From NCBI RefSeq assembly GCF_014066305.1, contig NW_023501107.1:124001-188000 (forward strand): DNA of 64,000 nucleotides. Reading direction: 5' to 3'. The position numbers were made by a program, and so were the translations under genes. The notes below the pieces were generated by a model. That model did not search any database. It saw only the letters and a list, made by a program, of their open reading frames with translations, and had not been told where the DNA came from. Source of the DNA: Letharia columbiana (lineage: Eukaryota; Ascomycota; Lecanoromycetes; Lecanorales; Parmeliaceae). Shown piece by piece: positions 1 through 11,123 of the stretch; positions within the stretch are counted from its first letter, which is position 1, and every line of letters begins with the position of its first letter.

Positions 1-2711
1 TCGGCGATAATTCTTATTCGAAATCTTTAAGAGAGTTCGCTAAAAATAAATCTCTAGAGAATTAAATTTTAAAGTCTAAATTAATTTTAAATAATAGCGC
101 TTATATAGTATATACTTAAGATAATAATATAAAGTATAAAGTTAAATTCTTTAATTCTAATTATAAAAAGAATAATTATTTTTATTATAATAAATAGAGT
201 TATTAAATATCTAAGTATCTAGATTTTAATAAATTACTTATAATCTATATTAATATAGTATTAATAAAAAAAGATTTAATCTTATAATTATTTTAGAAGT
301 AAGATAAAAATAATAATTAATAGAGATAATTTCTTTTATTTTTATAAAGAAGTAGATAAAGCTTTAGAGTAAATAGAGATAACTCGTTACTTTACTCGAT
401 ATTAAAGCGTATATTAATTTAATTTTATAAAAATTTATAATTTAATAAGATTTAAAATCTTATAATATTATTTTATTATAATTAAAAATATTAAGTAATT
501 AAAATATATATTATTATAGCGTATATTAGCTAGATTACTAATTAGTAGATAATTAAAATTAAAATAAAAAGTATAATATACTCTTCTATATTATTAATTA
601 AAAAGGCTTTAATATTATATTAAATATACTTAAATTAAATTAATTATAAATATTATTAAATTTAATAATAAAGTAATAATAATTTAAAGTTAACGCTAAT
701 AAATTATAAATTAAAAAATTTATTAAATTTATTTAAATTATCGAATAGAAGTTAAATATATTTATAATTATATACGCTATAATAATATATAATAAATCGA
801 AAAATAAATATAATTTAAAGCTTTCTTAGAAGTTATTAGAGTTTAATAATATTTTTTTTAATAAAAAAGTAGAAATCTTATTTACGCTTAAGTAGAGAGA
901 TTATATTATTAAGATTAAGAGCGATAAGAAACTATTATATAGTTTCTTATATAATCTATCTTAAATAAAGTTAATAAAACTATAATATTATTTAAAGAAT
1001 TTCCTTTAGAAAGATTAGATTTATTATTCGACTTTCTTAATTAAAGTATTAATTCTTTTTATTCTTAAAAAGAATAGAGGGCTTTATTTTTATATTAATT
1101 ATCGAGATTTAAACGCGATAACTATTAAAAATTAATACCCGCTATTTTTAATTATTAAGACTCTAAATCGCTTATATAGCGTTAAAGTCTTTATAAAGTT
1201 AGATTTTAAAAATATCTATTATTAAATTTAAATTAAAGAAGATAATAAGTGGAAAATAGCGTTTTATAATTATTATAACTACTTCGAATATTTAATTATA
1301 TCTTTTAGACTTATTAATATATTAATAACTTTTTAAATATATATTAATAAAGCTTTTATAGATCTAGTAGATATAATATATATAATATATTTAAATAATA
1401 TTCTAATTTATAGTATTAATTTAATAGAGTATTAATAATATATTAAATAAGTACTTAAGCGTTTACGCTAGTTTTAACTATACGCTAATCTAAAGAAATA
1501 TTAATTCTATATTAAGCGAGTTAAATTTCTAAAGTTTATTATATTTATCGAAGATATCGCGATAAATTAAAAATATATTACTATTATTAAAAAGTAATTA
1601 AAATTAAAAAATTATCGAAATATATAAGTCTTTTTAGACTTTACTAATTTTTATTAATAATTTATTTATAGCTATTTTAGTATAATAGCGTTATTTATTA
1701 ATTTACTTAAAGAAAATAAGAATAATAAGAAATTTAGATTATTAGAATAAATAGATAACGCGGAGTTAGCGTTTTAATAGCTTCGAAATACTTTTATAAT
1801 CGCGTTATTTCTATATTACTATAATTTAAATTTAAAGTTATATCTTAAAATTAACGCTTTTAACTTTAATATAAAAGCTATACTTTTATAATTAAATAAG
1901 AATAATTATTAATAATTAATAATATTCTAATTTAGAAAAATAATTTCTACGAAGTAAAATTATAAGATTTATAATTAAGAGCTACTTATTATTATAATAT
2001 TTATAAAATAATAGCGTTATTATTTAAAAGATAATATATTTTATATTAAGATTTTAATAAATTATAATAATTTTAAAAGCTTTATAAAATAGAAGAAATT
2101 AAATTTTAAATAAGCTCGTTAGGCGCTAAAGTTAGCTATTTATAACTTTAAAATTTTTTATCGAATAAATAAATTAAACTCTATTAATTTATTATTATAA
2201 CGCTTTAATTATAAGAGAATTTCATTATTAAATATTAAACTTTTATCGATATTATAAAATAAGCTTATATTTTAAATTAGTAATAAGTAATTATAAAGAA
2301 ATAAAAAGCTTATAGCGGCTATAGCGCTTATATTTTATATTATTAACGTTTAAATAATTATTTTTAAAAGAGAATTTAAGATTATATAAGAGATTATTTA
2401 TAATATATTTTAAAGACTAATAAAAATATTAATTTAAGATTTATAAGCTTATAATAATTAGATAAACTCTTTTCGAATTAATATTAATAAATTAATAATT
2501 AAATATCATATATATAGCTAAATATAAATCTTAGACTTTAAGAGATTATTAAGATATAATAATCGCCTTTATATCTCTAGAGATAAGATCTTAAGAAAAG
2601 AGCTTATTAATAAATATTATAATAATTCGTTATTAGAATACTCTAACGCTATAAAGATATATAAACTATTTACTTATAAATACTATTAAAATAAAAATTT
2701 AAAGTAAATTT

Positions 2712-3603
2712 ACTAGTCGGAAAGATATGGTATATTTTATAAGATATCCCATACCAAGTAATACTATATCGTACCCGAGTATGATATAAGTAGGGTCGGA
2801 TATTATTTCATTTTTCTGATATAGGTTCGAGATCTTAACGGGATATCCCACGGTATGATATATCTATGATATCATATCATAGTATAATATATGTATGAAA
2901 TATCCCGGTTGGGATTTCTATATTTAGAAGTATAAGTAGCTATTCTAGTCATTATTCTGGTCAACCATAACTGCTACTATCATGGCTGCCACTATCATAG
3001 CTGCCACTACCATAGCTATTACTATCATCGCTATTACTACCATGACTACTACTATCATGACTACGATAGTGATAGTCATAGTAGTGGTAGCTGTTAAAAT
3101 GCCAGATATGTGATATATAGAACGGACGGATTAATTCTCTAAAACCTCTCCGGGGCCAGGTTCTAAATACAGTACAAAATCAGGTGGCTGGAAAACACGG
3201 TGGCTGGGATGCGCGGGGGCCACATTTCGACAGTAGCCATGGTAGTGGTAGCCATGGTAGTGGCAGCCATGATAGTGACAGCCATGGTACGGGCAGCCAT
3301 GGTACGGGCAGCCATGGTAGTGGCAGCCATGGTAGGGGCAGCCATAGTAGTGGCAGCCATGGTTGACCAGAATGATGACTAGAATAGCTACTTATACTTC
3401 TAAATATAGAAATCCCAGTCGGGATATCCCATACATATACCATACCATGGTATGATACCACAGATATACCATACCGTGGGATATCCCGCCAAGATCCCAT
3501 ACCATACCAGGTATGGGATCATGCAAATCTCAATAACCCATACCATACCAGAGTATGGTATGGCAGGTCAATATCCCATACCATACCATACCTTTCCGGC
3601 CAG
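2712..3603. mobile_element. 892-bp foldback element with long inverted arms of 15-bp repeats
   Basis: The element sits in the gypsy-1 integrase region. Its ends read CTAGTCGGAAAGATATGGTA on the left and CTGGCCGGAAAGGTATGGTA on the right (inverted), flanked by TA at 2710-2711 and 3604-3605. Inside, two long arms are inverted copies: a block around 2915-2995 is matched in reverse at about 3340-3420. Each arm carries a tandem array of a 15-bp unit close to GGTAGTGGCAGCCAT (right array about 3232-3362; left array, degraded, about 2970-3075). The left arm carries many C-to-T changes while the right arm is far less altered. The Gly-Ser-His ORFs across the array are by-products of the repeat. No transposase is encoded, so it would need one in trans. 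Confidence 0.75.
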
Positions 3604-4404
3604 TAAACTGTAAATTATCGACTATATTAAGATATATAATATTTATTAGCGAATTAAAGCTTCGCGATATCGCCTATATAGCGAATTAAGCTCGCTTCTT
3701 ATCGCTATTAAATTATAAAAGAAAATTTCTATAAACTTTATTATCGACTTATTAATAAGTAAGTATAAGAGTATTATTTATAATACTATTCTAATTATAG
3801 TAAATCGATTTATAAAAATAATAAGATATATTTCTATATTTATTATAATCGATATTATTTAATTAATAAAAGTATTTTATTTCGAAATAGTATATTACTA
3901 TAATATATTAAATAATATTATTAATAATAGAGGTTTTATATTTATTAATAGCTTCTAATTTATTATTTACTTTTATTTTAAAATTAAATAATATCTAAAT
4001 GTTATTTTTTATTTATAAATTAATAAATAGATTAAGCGATAAAATTAGATATTAGAATACTTCTTATATATATTTACTAATAATAAATAAAATATTTAAA
4101 TAAAATAACTATTAATAATAGAGTTCGCTTATATAAATAATTAATATTTCTTTATTAAAACGATATTATTCTTTCTAATATATAAATATTATTCTAAAAT
4201 TCGTTAAAAGATCGAAGATAACTTTATTAAGGGGGAGATATTCGCTATAAATAATAGAGTAAAGAAGTTATAAATATTAAGAGATAAGATAGTAGAGTAT
4301 CTTTATAGCGCGATTATAATTTAATTTAAGTATTATAATAAAATATATTAATTTTAAAATTATAAGATAGATAATTTAATAATATTAGCGATTAAGAATT
4401 TAAA

Positions 4405-4545
4405 TGTTAAGGAATCATTATGGTTTAACTCATATATGTGTGTGGTGTAAAAGATGTTTATTATCTATGTGCCTGCGGGACAGATATGTGCGGTGCCAAG
4501 CCTACGCTAGTGGCCCTATGAGTATCCCTGAGGCATCTCATGACA
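4405..4545 (-). repeat. 3' LTR of the miniature LTR element
   Basis: This 141-bp repeat is the downstream LTR in the element's minus-strand orientation. It matches 5619-5759 at all but one position (TGACA here, TAACA there). It has TG...CA ends and abuts the TTAAA target duplication. Confidence 0.92.
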
Positions 4546-4578
4546 ATTGCCCACAAAAAACAGAGAAATGCCATGTCC

Positions 4579-5430
4579 TCATGGCAAGAAGCATGCATGC
4601 ATGCATGAATGAGTTTTCGAAATGCTGGAAAGGAATGGAGACACCAGGCCAATTAGTGGTGTGAATCCCATAAGTTCTCCTGCCGCAATGAAAGCCTTTG
4701 GATAATGAAATGACTGTCGGAGCAAGACATCGGACGGTTTCAATTCGTCCAAATATGCATCGTCCGATGTGACCCTTGCCTGCAGAGGTCCAATTGGCTG
4801 TGATCGACGCAGTAGATCCTTCTCTTGTGTGCTCATTGCAGTGATGTGCCACACTAATGTGATATTGCCTAGGCATGCAGAGATAGCAAGCCAGATTGTA
4901 GTGGTATTCTCCATTTGCTGAGTGATGACTTGACGCGGGATCGTGGAGAGTAAGCCTGCGTTCTTGGTGCTGGGGGCCTTGCTGCCGCTTGATTTCTCCG
5001 CCGTGTTCTCCGCAGTCTTCTCCGCAGTCTTCTCCGCATTTGCCTGTTGTAGTTCCTCCTCTTGCTCAACTGAGTGCTCTGGCTGAGTGGCTGACTGAGT
5101 GGATGACTGAGTGGATGACTGAGTGGATTGGTGAGCTGGCTGAGTGGCTGGCTGAGTGACTGGCTGAGTGACTGGCTGAATGGCTGGCTGAGTGACTGGC
5201 TGAATGGCTTGTAAGGCCTCAAGTCTAGCCCATTCTTGACGTATGTAGGCCGCTCGGTCTTGAAGGATTTTGGCTTGCGGTAGAAAGAATTGAGGGTCTG
5301 ATTTGCTAGCCAATTGGATGCACTCTTGAGCCTTGACGTCGTACTCCCATGGGTAGCATTCTCTTGTATGCCAGGGGCCGTAGTACTCGGTGCGGTACTG
5401 CTCATGTAGGATCTGCAGGAATTCTTGCAT
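4579..5430 (-). CDS. 283-aa ORF of the miniature LTR element, unknown function
   Basis: This open frame of 283 codons fills most of the element's interior. The N-terminal ~75 residues are charged and rich in Tyr and Trp (start MQEFLQILHEQYRTEYYG). Residues ~76-125 are a Gln/Thr/Ser repeat (TQPV, TQSS) encoded by a 12-bp minisatellite. A Glu/Lys/Ala stretch follows, then a hydrophobic run (IWLAISACLGNITLVWHI) that could span a membrane, then a C-terminus with a second hydrophobic patch. I see no zinc knuckle, protease or polymerase motif. It could be a divergent Gag-like protein, or host sequence captured by the element. Open reading over this length in non-RIPped DNA argues that it is, or recently was, coding. 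Confidence 0.55.
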   Translation of the reverse strand: MQEFLQILHEQYRTEYYGPWHTRECYPWEYDVKAQECIQLASKSDPQFFLPQAKILQDRAAYIRQEWARLEALQAIQPVTQPAIQPVTQPVTQPATQPAHQSTQSSTQSSTQSATQPEHSVEQEEELQQANAEKTAEKTAENTAEKSSGSKAPSTKNAGLLSTIPRQVITQQMENTTTIWLAISACLGNITLVWHITAMSTQEKDLLRRSQPIGPLQARVTSDDAYLDELKPSDVLLRQSFHYPKAFIAAGELMGFTPLIGLVSPFLSSISKTHSCMHACFLP

Positions 5431-5618
5431 TGTGATATCGACAGGCCTATTAAAAGGATCGATTTGGACGGGTTTTTGTCAAAAGGTACTCGATGACGCG
5501 AGTGTATTGGAGGACCGGCTTGGAGCGTTACACTATTAGGTGTTGATGTAGGCTTTGCGTAAACGTCTGATGTGACGCCTGGATATCCTATGAAGTAGGG
5601 CCAGGTGTTGCTACCAAT

Positions 5619-5759
5619 TGTTAAGGAATCATTATGGTTTAACTCATATATGTGTGTGGTGTAAAAGATGTTTATTATCTATGTGCCTGCGGGACAGATA
5701 TGTGCGGTGCCAAGCCTACGCTAGTGGCCCTATGAGTATCCCTGAGGCATCTCATAACA
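5619..5759 (-). repeat. 5' LTR of the miniature LTR element
   Basis: This is the second 141-bp LTR copy. In minus orientation it starts TGTTATGAGATGCC and ends CCTTAACA, followed two bases later by the putative primer-binding site. The near identity to the other LTR implies a recent insertion. Confidence 0.92.
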
Positions 5760-6250
5760 TTAAAGTAGAAATATCTAAATAAAAAGTTATTTTATAAATT
5801 TATAGAATTATTTTAAATTATAAATAAAGTAGAGACGTAGATATATCGCTTACTTTTATTCTTAATATATAAAATTTATAATATCTTTTATATATTATTA
5901 TTTAAGTTTTATTATTTTCGCGATTATAATAATATAGCGAAAATCTTTATATAAGTCCTCGATCTTATTAATAATAATAAGCTTTAAGAGATTAAAGAAA
6001 TTATTAATAAGATTAAGTATAAGAAAGATATTTAATATAAAGTTAAATAAATTAATTAAGATAAAGAGTATAATTAATAATTATTAGATAATAAATTTAT
6101 TAATATTAGCGAGTTAATTTAAGCTTATAAATAAGCGAGTAATAAGTAAAAGTATTAAGTAATAAATAATAAGTCTCTTATTATAAAAGAGCTTAATTAA
6201 TTATATAAATTAATAATAAATAAGCGAAGACGATAAAATAAGATATAATT

Positions 6251-6955
6251 ATTAATTAGATTAGATATATTTCTAGATAATACTTATACTACGCGCGTAT
6301 TTCTCTATATTTATTATTATTAAAATATAGATTAATAAAATAATTATATTATTTAATTATCTATTAAGCTCTATTATAAAGAAGATTTATTATATTAAGA
6401 TATATACTATTAATATAAATATATTTTTATTTAGAATAGTTATTAAAGAACTATCTAAGAATCTTACGCTAGCGCTATTATTAAAAAAAATTATTATTTA
6501 AATATTCTTTACTATTTTAACGTTAAATCTTAAATTAAGTTTATTAATTTAATTCTTTAACGAGGAGATAATTAAAGTATAATCTTCGAGTTAATATTTA
6601 TTAATATTTATTATATATTAACGAAGGCTCTTAAGCTTTTTTTTTAATAATTTATTTATTCTCTTTAACTTCGCTATACGCTTATTTATTATTATAAACT
6701 AATTTTAAAGATTTATAATTATAATAAAAATAATCGAAGTTATCGCTATTATATATCTTTATAATTTATACTATTAAATAATCTTCTTATTAAACTTAAC
6801 TCGTTAATAAGATAGCTTTCGAGATTATTTAGCGCGGCGATAGCGTTATATTAATTTTCTTATTTATATTTAAAGATATAAAGAGATTTTAATATAGTAA
6901 TTAATATCGCGCTTTTTAATCTTATAGTTATTATAGATAAGAGATTTATCTTAAA
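6251..6955. other. RIP-degraded AT-rich DNA, no identifiable domain
   Basis: This continues the AT-rich island between the end of gypsy-1 pol and the gypsy-2 insertion site. It probably includes the 3' end of gypsy-1 or another old repeat. I recognise no protein block on either strand. The last five bases (6951-6955, TTAAA) are the gypsy-2 target duplication. Confidence 0.5.
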
Positions 6956-7119
6956 TATTACGAGCGTACTCTTAATATACCTCTTAGCCCTATGGCTAGC
7001 GGGCCTTAACGAAGGTATCCCCTACTATATTATACCTTCTTTTTATCTATATAGTTCGATACCTTAGTTATCTTATTTAATATATCTATATTAATATTAT
7101 ATCTATATCGATTCTAATA
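6956..7119 (+). repeat. Left LTR of gypsy-2
   Basis: The 164-bp LTR begins TATTACGAGCGTACTC and ends CGATTCTAATA. It aligns with 14273-14729 along its full length once the 14423-14713 insert and one TA are removed. It also preserves the empty target site of that insert. Confidence 0.88.
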
Positions 7120-10100
7120 CTATAATTAAAATTAACTTACTTATTTTATTTATATTAATAAACGAATTTAAAGAAACGCGCTAATAAGGGCTTTAATAAG
7201 AAATTAAGTTAAGTTATTATATCTCTAAATAAACTTATTAGATAGATAAATCGATTTTAAAGAGTCTAAAAGAAATAGTAAAACGGTCTCAATAAATAGT
7301 AATCGAGGAATAAAGAAGGTATTAAATTATTCGTATAACTAGCGAATCGAAAGAAATAGCTAATATTATCTTATATTTCTATATTTAAAATATATATTAA
7401 TAGTATTACTTATAACTTTATATATTATAACGTCTAGAATTTTAATAAGACTTTAATTAGATAAGAAATAATCGAGTTATAGCTAATTAAAGATACTATT
7501 CTTCGAAACTTTCTTATATATAACTTTTTTATAAAATAAAAAACTCTTTAAGCGGAGTAAGTATACTCGAAAGATTATTATTTAAAATACTTATAATCTT
7601 CTTAACGCTTTAAACGATTAAGAAATAAGTATATTAAACCCTCGTAAAGAAATAATCTTATCTTAGACTTTATAGTGAAATTTTTTATTCTTAATATTAA
7701 ATAATTTCGATACGCTTTAAAGAGGCTTTACTATTCTCTAGTATATCTAATATTCTTAATATCTATTCTTTTAAAGTATTTAAACTCCTCTTCACTTTAT
7801 TTTAAACCTTTCTTTCTTCTTTCTTATAGCGAAGTTTAATATTAAAAGAATAGATTAAATTAAGACTCTATTAAAGTAAATTAAGTTTCGATAGATATTA
7901 ATTCTATTAGATGATATCTTTAAGAAGATAGACTTAATAGATATATCTTAAAATATCGCTAATAGCTTATAATTATAATATTAAACTAAGTATTAATCTA
8001 ATAAATTTATAATTATATTAAATGAAATTCGTTAAAAGCGAGACGATTTCCGCGAGATTATTACTCGATATTATATCGTCGTTATAAAAAAGAATCTAAT
8101 TATAAACGATTTATATTAGATCTATAGAATAATTAAGAAGATAAATTAATTAGTCTAAGACTTCTAAAAGAATATAACTTCTTTATAGCGAAAAGTTAAT
8201 AGCCTTAAAATATAATTAATAAAAGATTTATAGCTATTATCGATCGAGGAGAAACGTATATCTAGATATTTAAAAGAGAAATTAGTTAAGATTCTAGACT
8301 TACCTCTATTTATCGACGATAGTAATCTTATCTAAAATAACTAATTCTTTAGAATAGAATAGAAATTTAAGATTAATAGCGATTATTACCTTATTAAGAA
8401 CTTTAAGATAATTTACGTAGTCTTATAACTCGGCGATAAGGCTATATAATATACGATATATAGAAGACTTCGAAACTCTATTAACTCGTATTAGTTTTTT
8501 ACTAAGATTATAAACGAGTTAATCGATATTTATAAAAACTTAAATCGACGTAATAATATATTACATAATATGTATACTCTATAGTAAGGGATTTAATCCT
8601 TTATCGACTTCTATTTAGACTTTATTTAATTAGATACTATTCTTAGCTATAACGAAATTCTTATACTAGAGAACTATCTTTTTAAGAAACTAAGAAAGAA
8701 ATTAAAGAAGATATAATAGATTATAGAAGGTTTTACTACTTTAAAGACTATAAAAGAATATCTTCGAAAGCTAGATAACTTATAACGTGCTAATTATAAG
8801 AATTTTAAGTCTATAAAGATTACTATTAAATTAATTATAATATAAATATTAACGATAGCACCCGCGGTTAATATACGCCTTATATCTATTATCGAATTTA
8901 ATTTAAGTATAATTATTACGCCTTTAAATATTATAATCGATTTAAAATTAAGAAAATTAATATATTATAACTACGATAAGAAAGATTATTATTAAAAGAA
9001 TTATATAATATCTACTTAAATCGAGATTGATAAAAAGGCCTTCGAGGAAGCACGATTTTACGCGATGAAAATAGATGAAGAATTTAAAATTAATAATATC
9101 GATATTACGGGTAGTAATAGTTCTTCTTCAAATTTAAAAAACGAATAATCTCTTTTAAAGTTACGATAAGAGGTACTTATAAAGTATATCTAGTAGATAC
9201 TCTTAATAATATCTTAACACGTTATTCTTTTTATATATAAATTATACTATCTTTATAAGAAAGAAAGTACTTATTTAAGAACTCCCTTATAGATAGTAGA
9301 TATATCGATATTTATATAGTTATAAATAAGTTCTTAATTCTAGCGATATATAAGGCCTTATATCTAAAATTACTCTTATTATTATAATCTAAATTACTAA
9401 GAGATTATAATAACTAGATTATAAAACGATTAATTATATACTATTTATTTTCTATAATAATAGTAAAAGATTATCGAGAAGAAATATATTTAATACTAAT
9501 TATACTATTAAAATACGATATAATAATTAAAAAATTATAAATAAATAAATATAAGATAGTTCTTAATATATTATAGAATAAGATACTCTTTCTACTTAGT
9601 CGATATAATTATAATAATAATTAAATATTAATAATAGATAATCTCCCCTTTCTATTAACTTCGAAGCTCCGACTATCTATATTACTTATTCTTTTATCTA
9701 TTATACTAAAACGATAAAGCTCTCCCCTACTCACCTACGATAATAAGATTAATTCGAATATCTTCTTATTAAATAAAAATAAGAATAATAAGAAATCTAA
9801 GTTTATTAATATCGCTAAAATTAATATAGCGACTTATTATTAACTAGCTCGTAAAAAAAGTAATAAGCTATTTATATTAATAATAAATAAGATCTATAAC
9901 ACGTTATCTATATTATATATATCTCCTCTTACTTAAATATCTCGCGAAACTTATATATCGATTAATAAACTATATTTCTATAATTTAGAAAAGAAATATA
10001 AGAAATATTATAATTCTAACTATTTTATTTAGATTAATAGCGTTAATAAGATTAATTTTAAAAAGATAAAACGTAAACTATTTATAAAGTATTATAACTA

Positions 10101-10649
10101 TCTAAATATTTTCGATAGAACTAAGACGAATATACTTTTTCTATATTATTCTTATAATTATAAGCTTAAATTTAACGATAACTTTAATAAAACGAAACTT
10201 CTAAAAAATAGAATTTATTTAATATTAGAATATAAATTAAAATAGATAAAGAAGTATCTAAATAAATATCTAAAGAAGGAATTTATAATATTAAGCTATA
10301 TATTATTCGCCTTATTTATTCTATTCGCGAAAAAGCTAAATAGAGAATTACGTTTTTATATAGATTATTAAAAGCTAAACGCTATTATTAAAAGAAATCG
10401 ATACTTAATTTCATTAATAAATAAGATTTTAATAAAAATCTAAGAATATAAATATCTTACTCGATTAGATATTATAGTTATATTTAATAAACTACGTATA
10501 TATCTCGATAGCGAGGATTTTATTACTTTTATTATCTTTCTTAAAGTATATAAATATCGAGTCCTTCTCTTCGATCTAATTAACGGTCTAGTTATATATT
10601 AATAATATATAAATAATATTCTATTCGAATATCTAAACGATTTCTATTA

Positions 10650-11123
10650 CGGAGGTTGTTATCGAAAGTTCTAAACATGCGCTAAAACCCTTGGCATTCT
10701 TGGCATTTCTAGCATTTTGGCAAATTTCTTAAATAGCTTTATAATCTACATACGATGTTTTATATAATTACGTATATACTAATTTACTCGGTCAGCTGGA
10801 TTATAGAGCCGCTCATCCCCTCCTTCACGGCCCTCTCAATACTCGTTACCGCCTCGTAAACGAATAACTTCGACAATATATCTAGGCATACCGTCATACG
10901 CTACTATCGCTACTATACACATAGTAATATCGCAACTATATACCCCGTATATATGCAGTAATATCGCTACTATATACTTCATATACATGCACTTCATATA
11001 TATAGCATTAATGTCGCTACTATATAAAGTATTAATATTTAAAATATTTAAGATATTTATTAAGAATATTAAGGGTTTTAAAGCCTTAACTCTAATATTT
11101 AGAACTATCGATAGTAACCTCCG
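10650..11123. mobile_element. 474-bp TA-flanked MITE inside the gypsy-2 RT catalytic motif
   Basis: The ends are inverted: CGGAGGTTGTTATCGAAAGT on the left against CGGAGGTTACTATCGATAGT on the right. Each end is bordered by TA (10648-10649 and 11124-11125), the duplication typical of Tc1/mariner/pogo-type insertion. The interior has short tandem traces of CGCTACTATA and no ORF. The left half keeps GC-rich patches while the right half is more AT-rich. Removing the element and one TA restores the RT frame through the YLDD-equivalent motif. It must rely on a transposase encoded elsewhere. Confidence 0.82.

Larger units (their letters stand above)
4405..5759 (-). mobile_element. Miniature LTR retrotransposon (TRIM/LARD-like) nested in gypsy-1
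   Basis: Two direct 141-bp repeats bound the element. Each begins TGTTAAGG and ends in CA, and the pair differs only by G versus A in the last five bases. A 5-bp target duplication, TTAAA, flanks it (4400-4404 and 5760-5764). Read on the minus strand, the sequence next to the 5' LTR is TGGTAGCAACACCTGG (5616 down to 5601), a plausible primer-binding site for a tRNA ending in CCA. The one ORF (minus, 4579-5430) lies in the same direction. No protease, RT or integrase is present, so it is non-autonomous. It lacks the RIP changes that saturate the host element, so it arrived after RIP or escaped it. It splits the gypsy-1 integrase reading frame. Confidence 0.9.
1..6250 (+). mobile_element. Gypsy-1: RIP-degraded Ty3/gypsy chromovirus relic (left end outside window)
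   Basis: This is a heavily AT-rich relic of a gag-pol retrotransposon. With RIP-type stops ignored, the + strand reads as pol. The reverse transcriptase lies at about 1036-1490 (YRDLNAIT and FEYL blocks, and a position equivalent to YLDD reading YLNN). RNase H lies at about 1795-2210. Integrase runs from about 2560 to 4404 and resumes at 5765 (blocks such as LILAIKNLK). A chromodomain-like segment follows at about 5970-6140 (YKVK, then a KEYN block). The pol is split by a foldback element just before the integrase CxxC and by a miniature LTR element inside the integrase C-terminus. Nearly every CpA and TpG is now TpA, typical of RIP. I found no left or right LTR, so 6250 is approximate. No functional protein is possible. 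Confidence 0.85.

Noticed and set aside
3163..3500. Open frames with Gly-Ser-His and Trp-Leu-Pro repeats
   Set aside because: They are produced in every frame by the 15-bp tandem repeat of the foldback element and have no conserved protein features.
4232..4245. Purine tract ggggga taken at first as the end of gypsy-1 (PPT before an LTR)
   Set aside because: The flanking frame reads on as integrase C-terminus (RVKKL...ILRDKIVEYLYSA) and a chromodomain follows at about 5970, so the element does not end here.
4869..5405. 178-codon minus-strand frame rich in SQSLSQPL
   Set aside because: It is a shadow of the 12-bp minisatellite in the overlapping 283-codon ORF; composition is not protein-like beyond the repeat.
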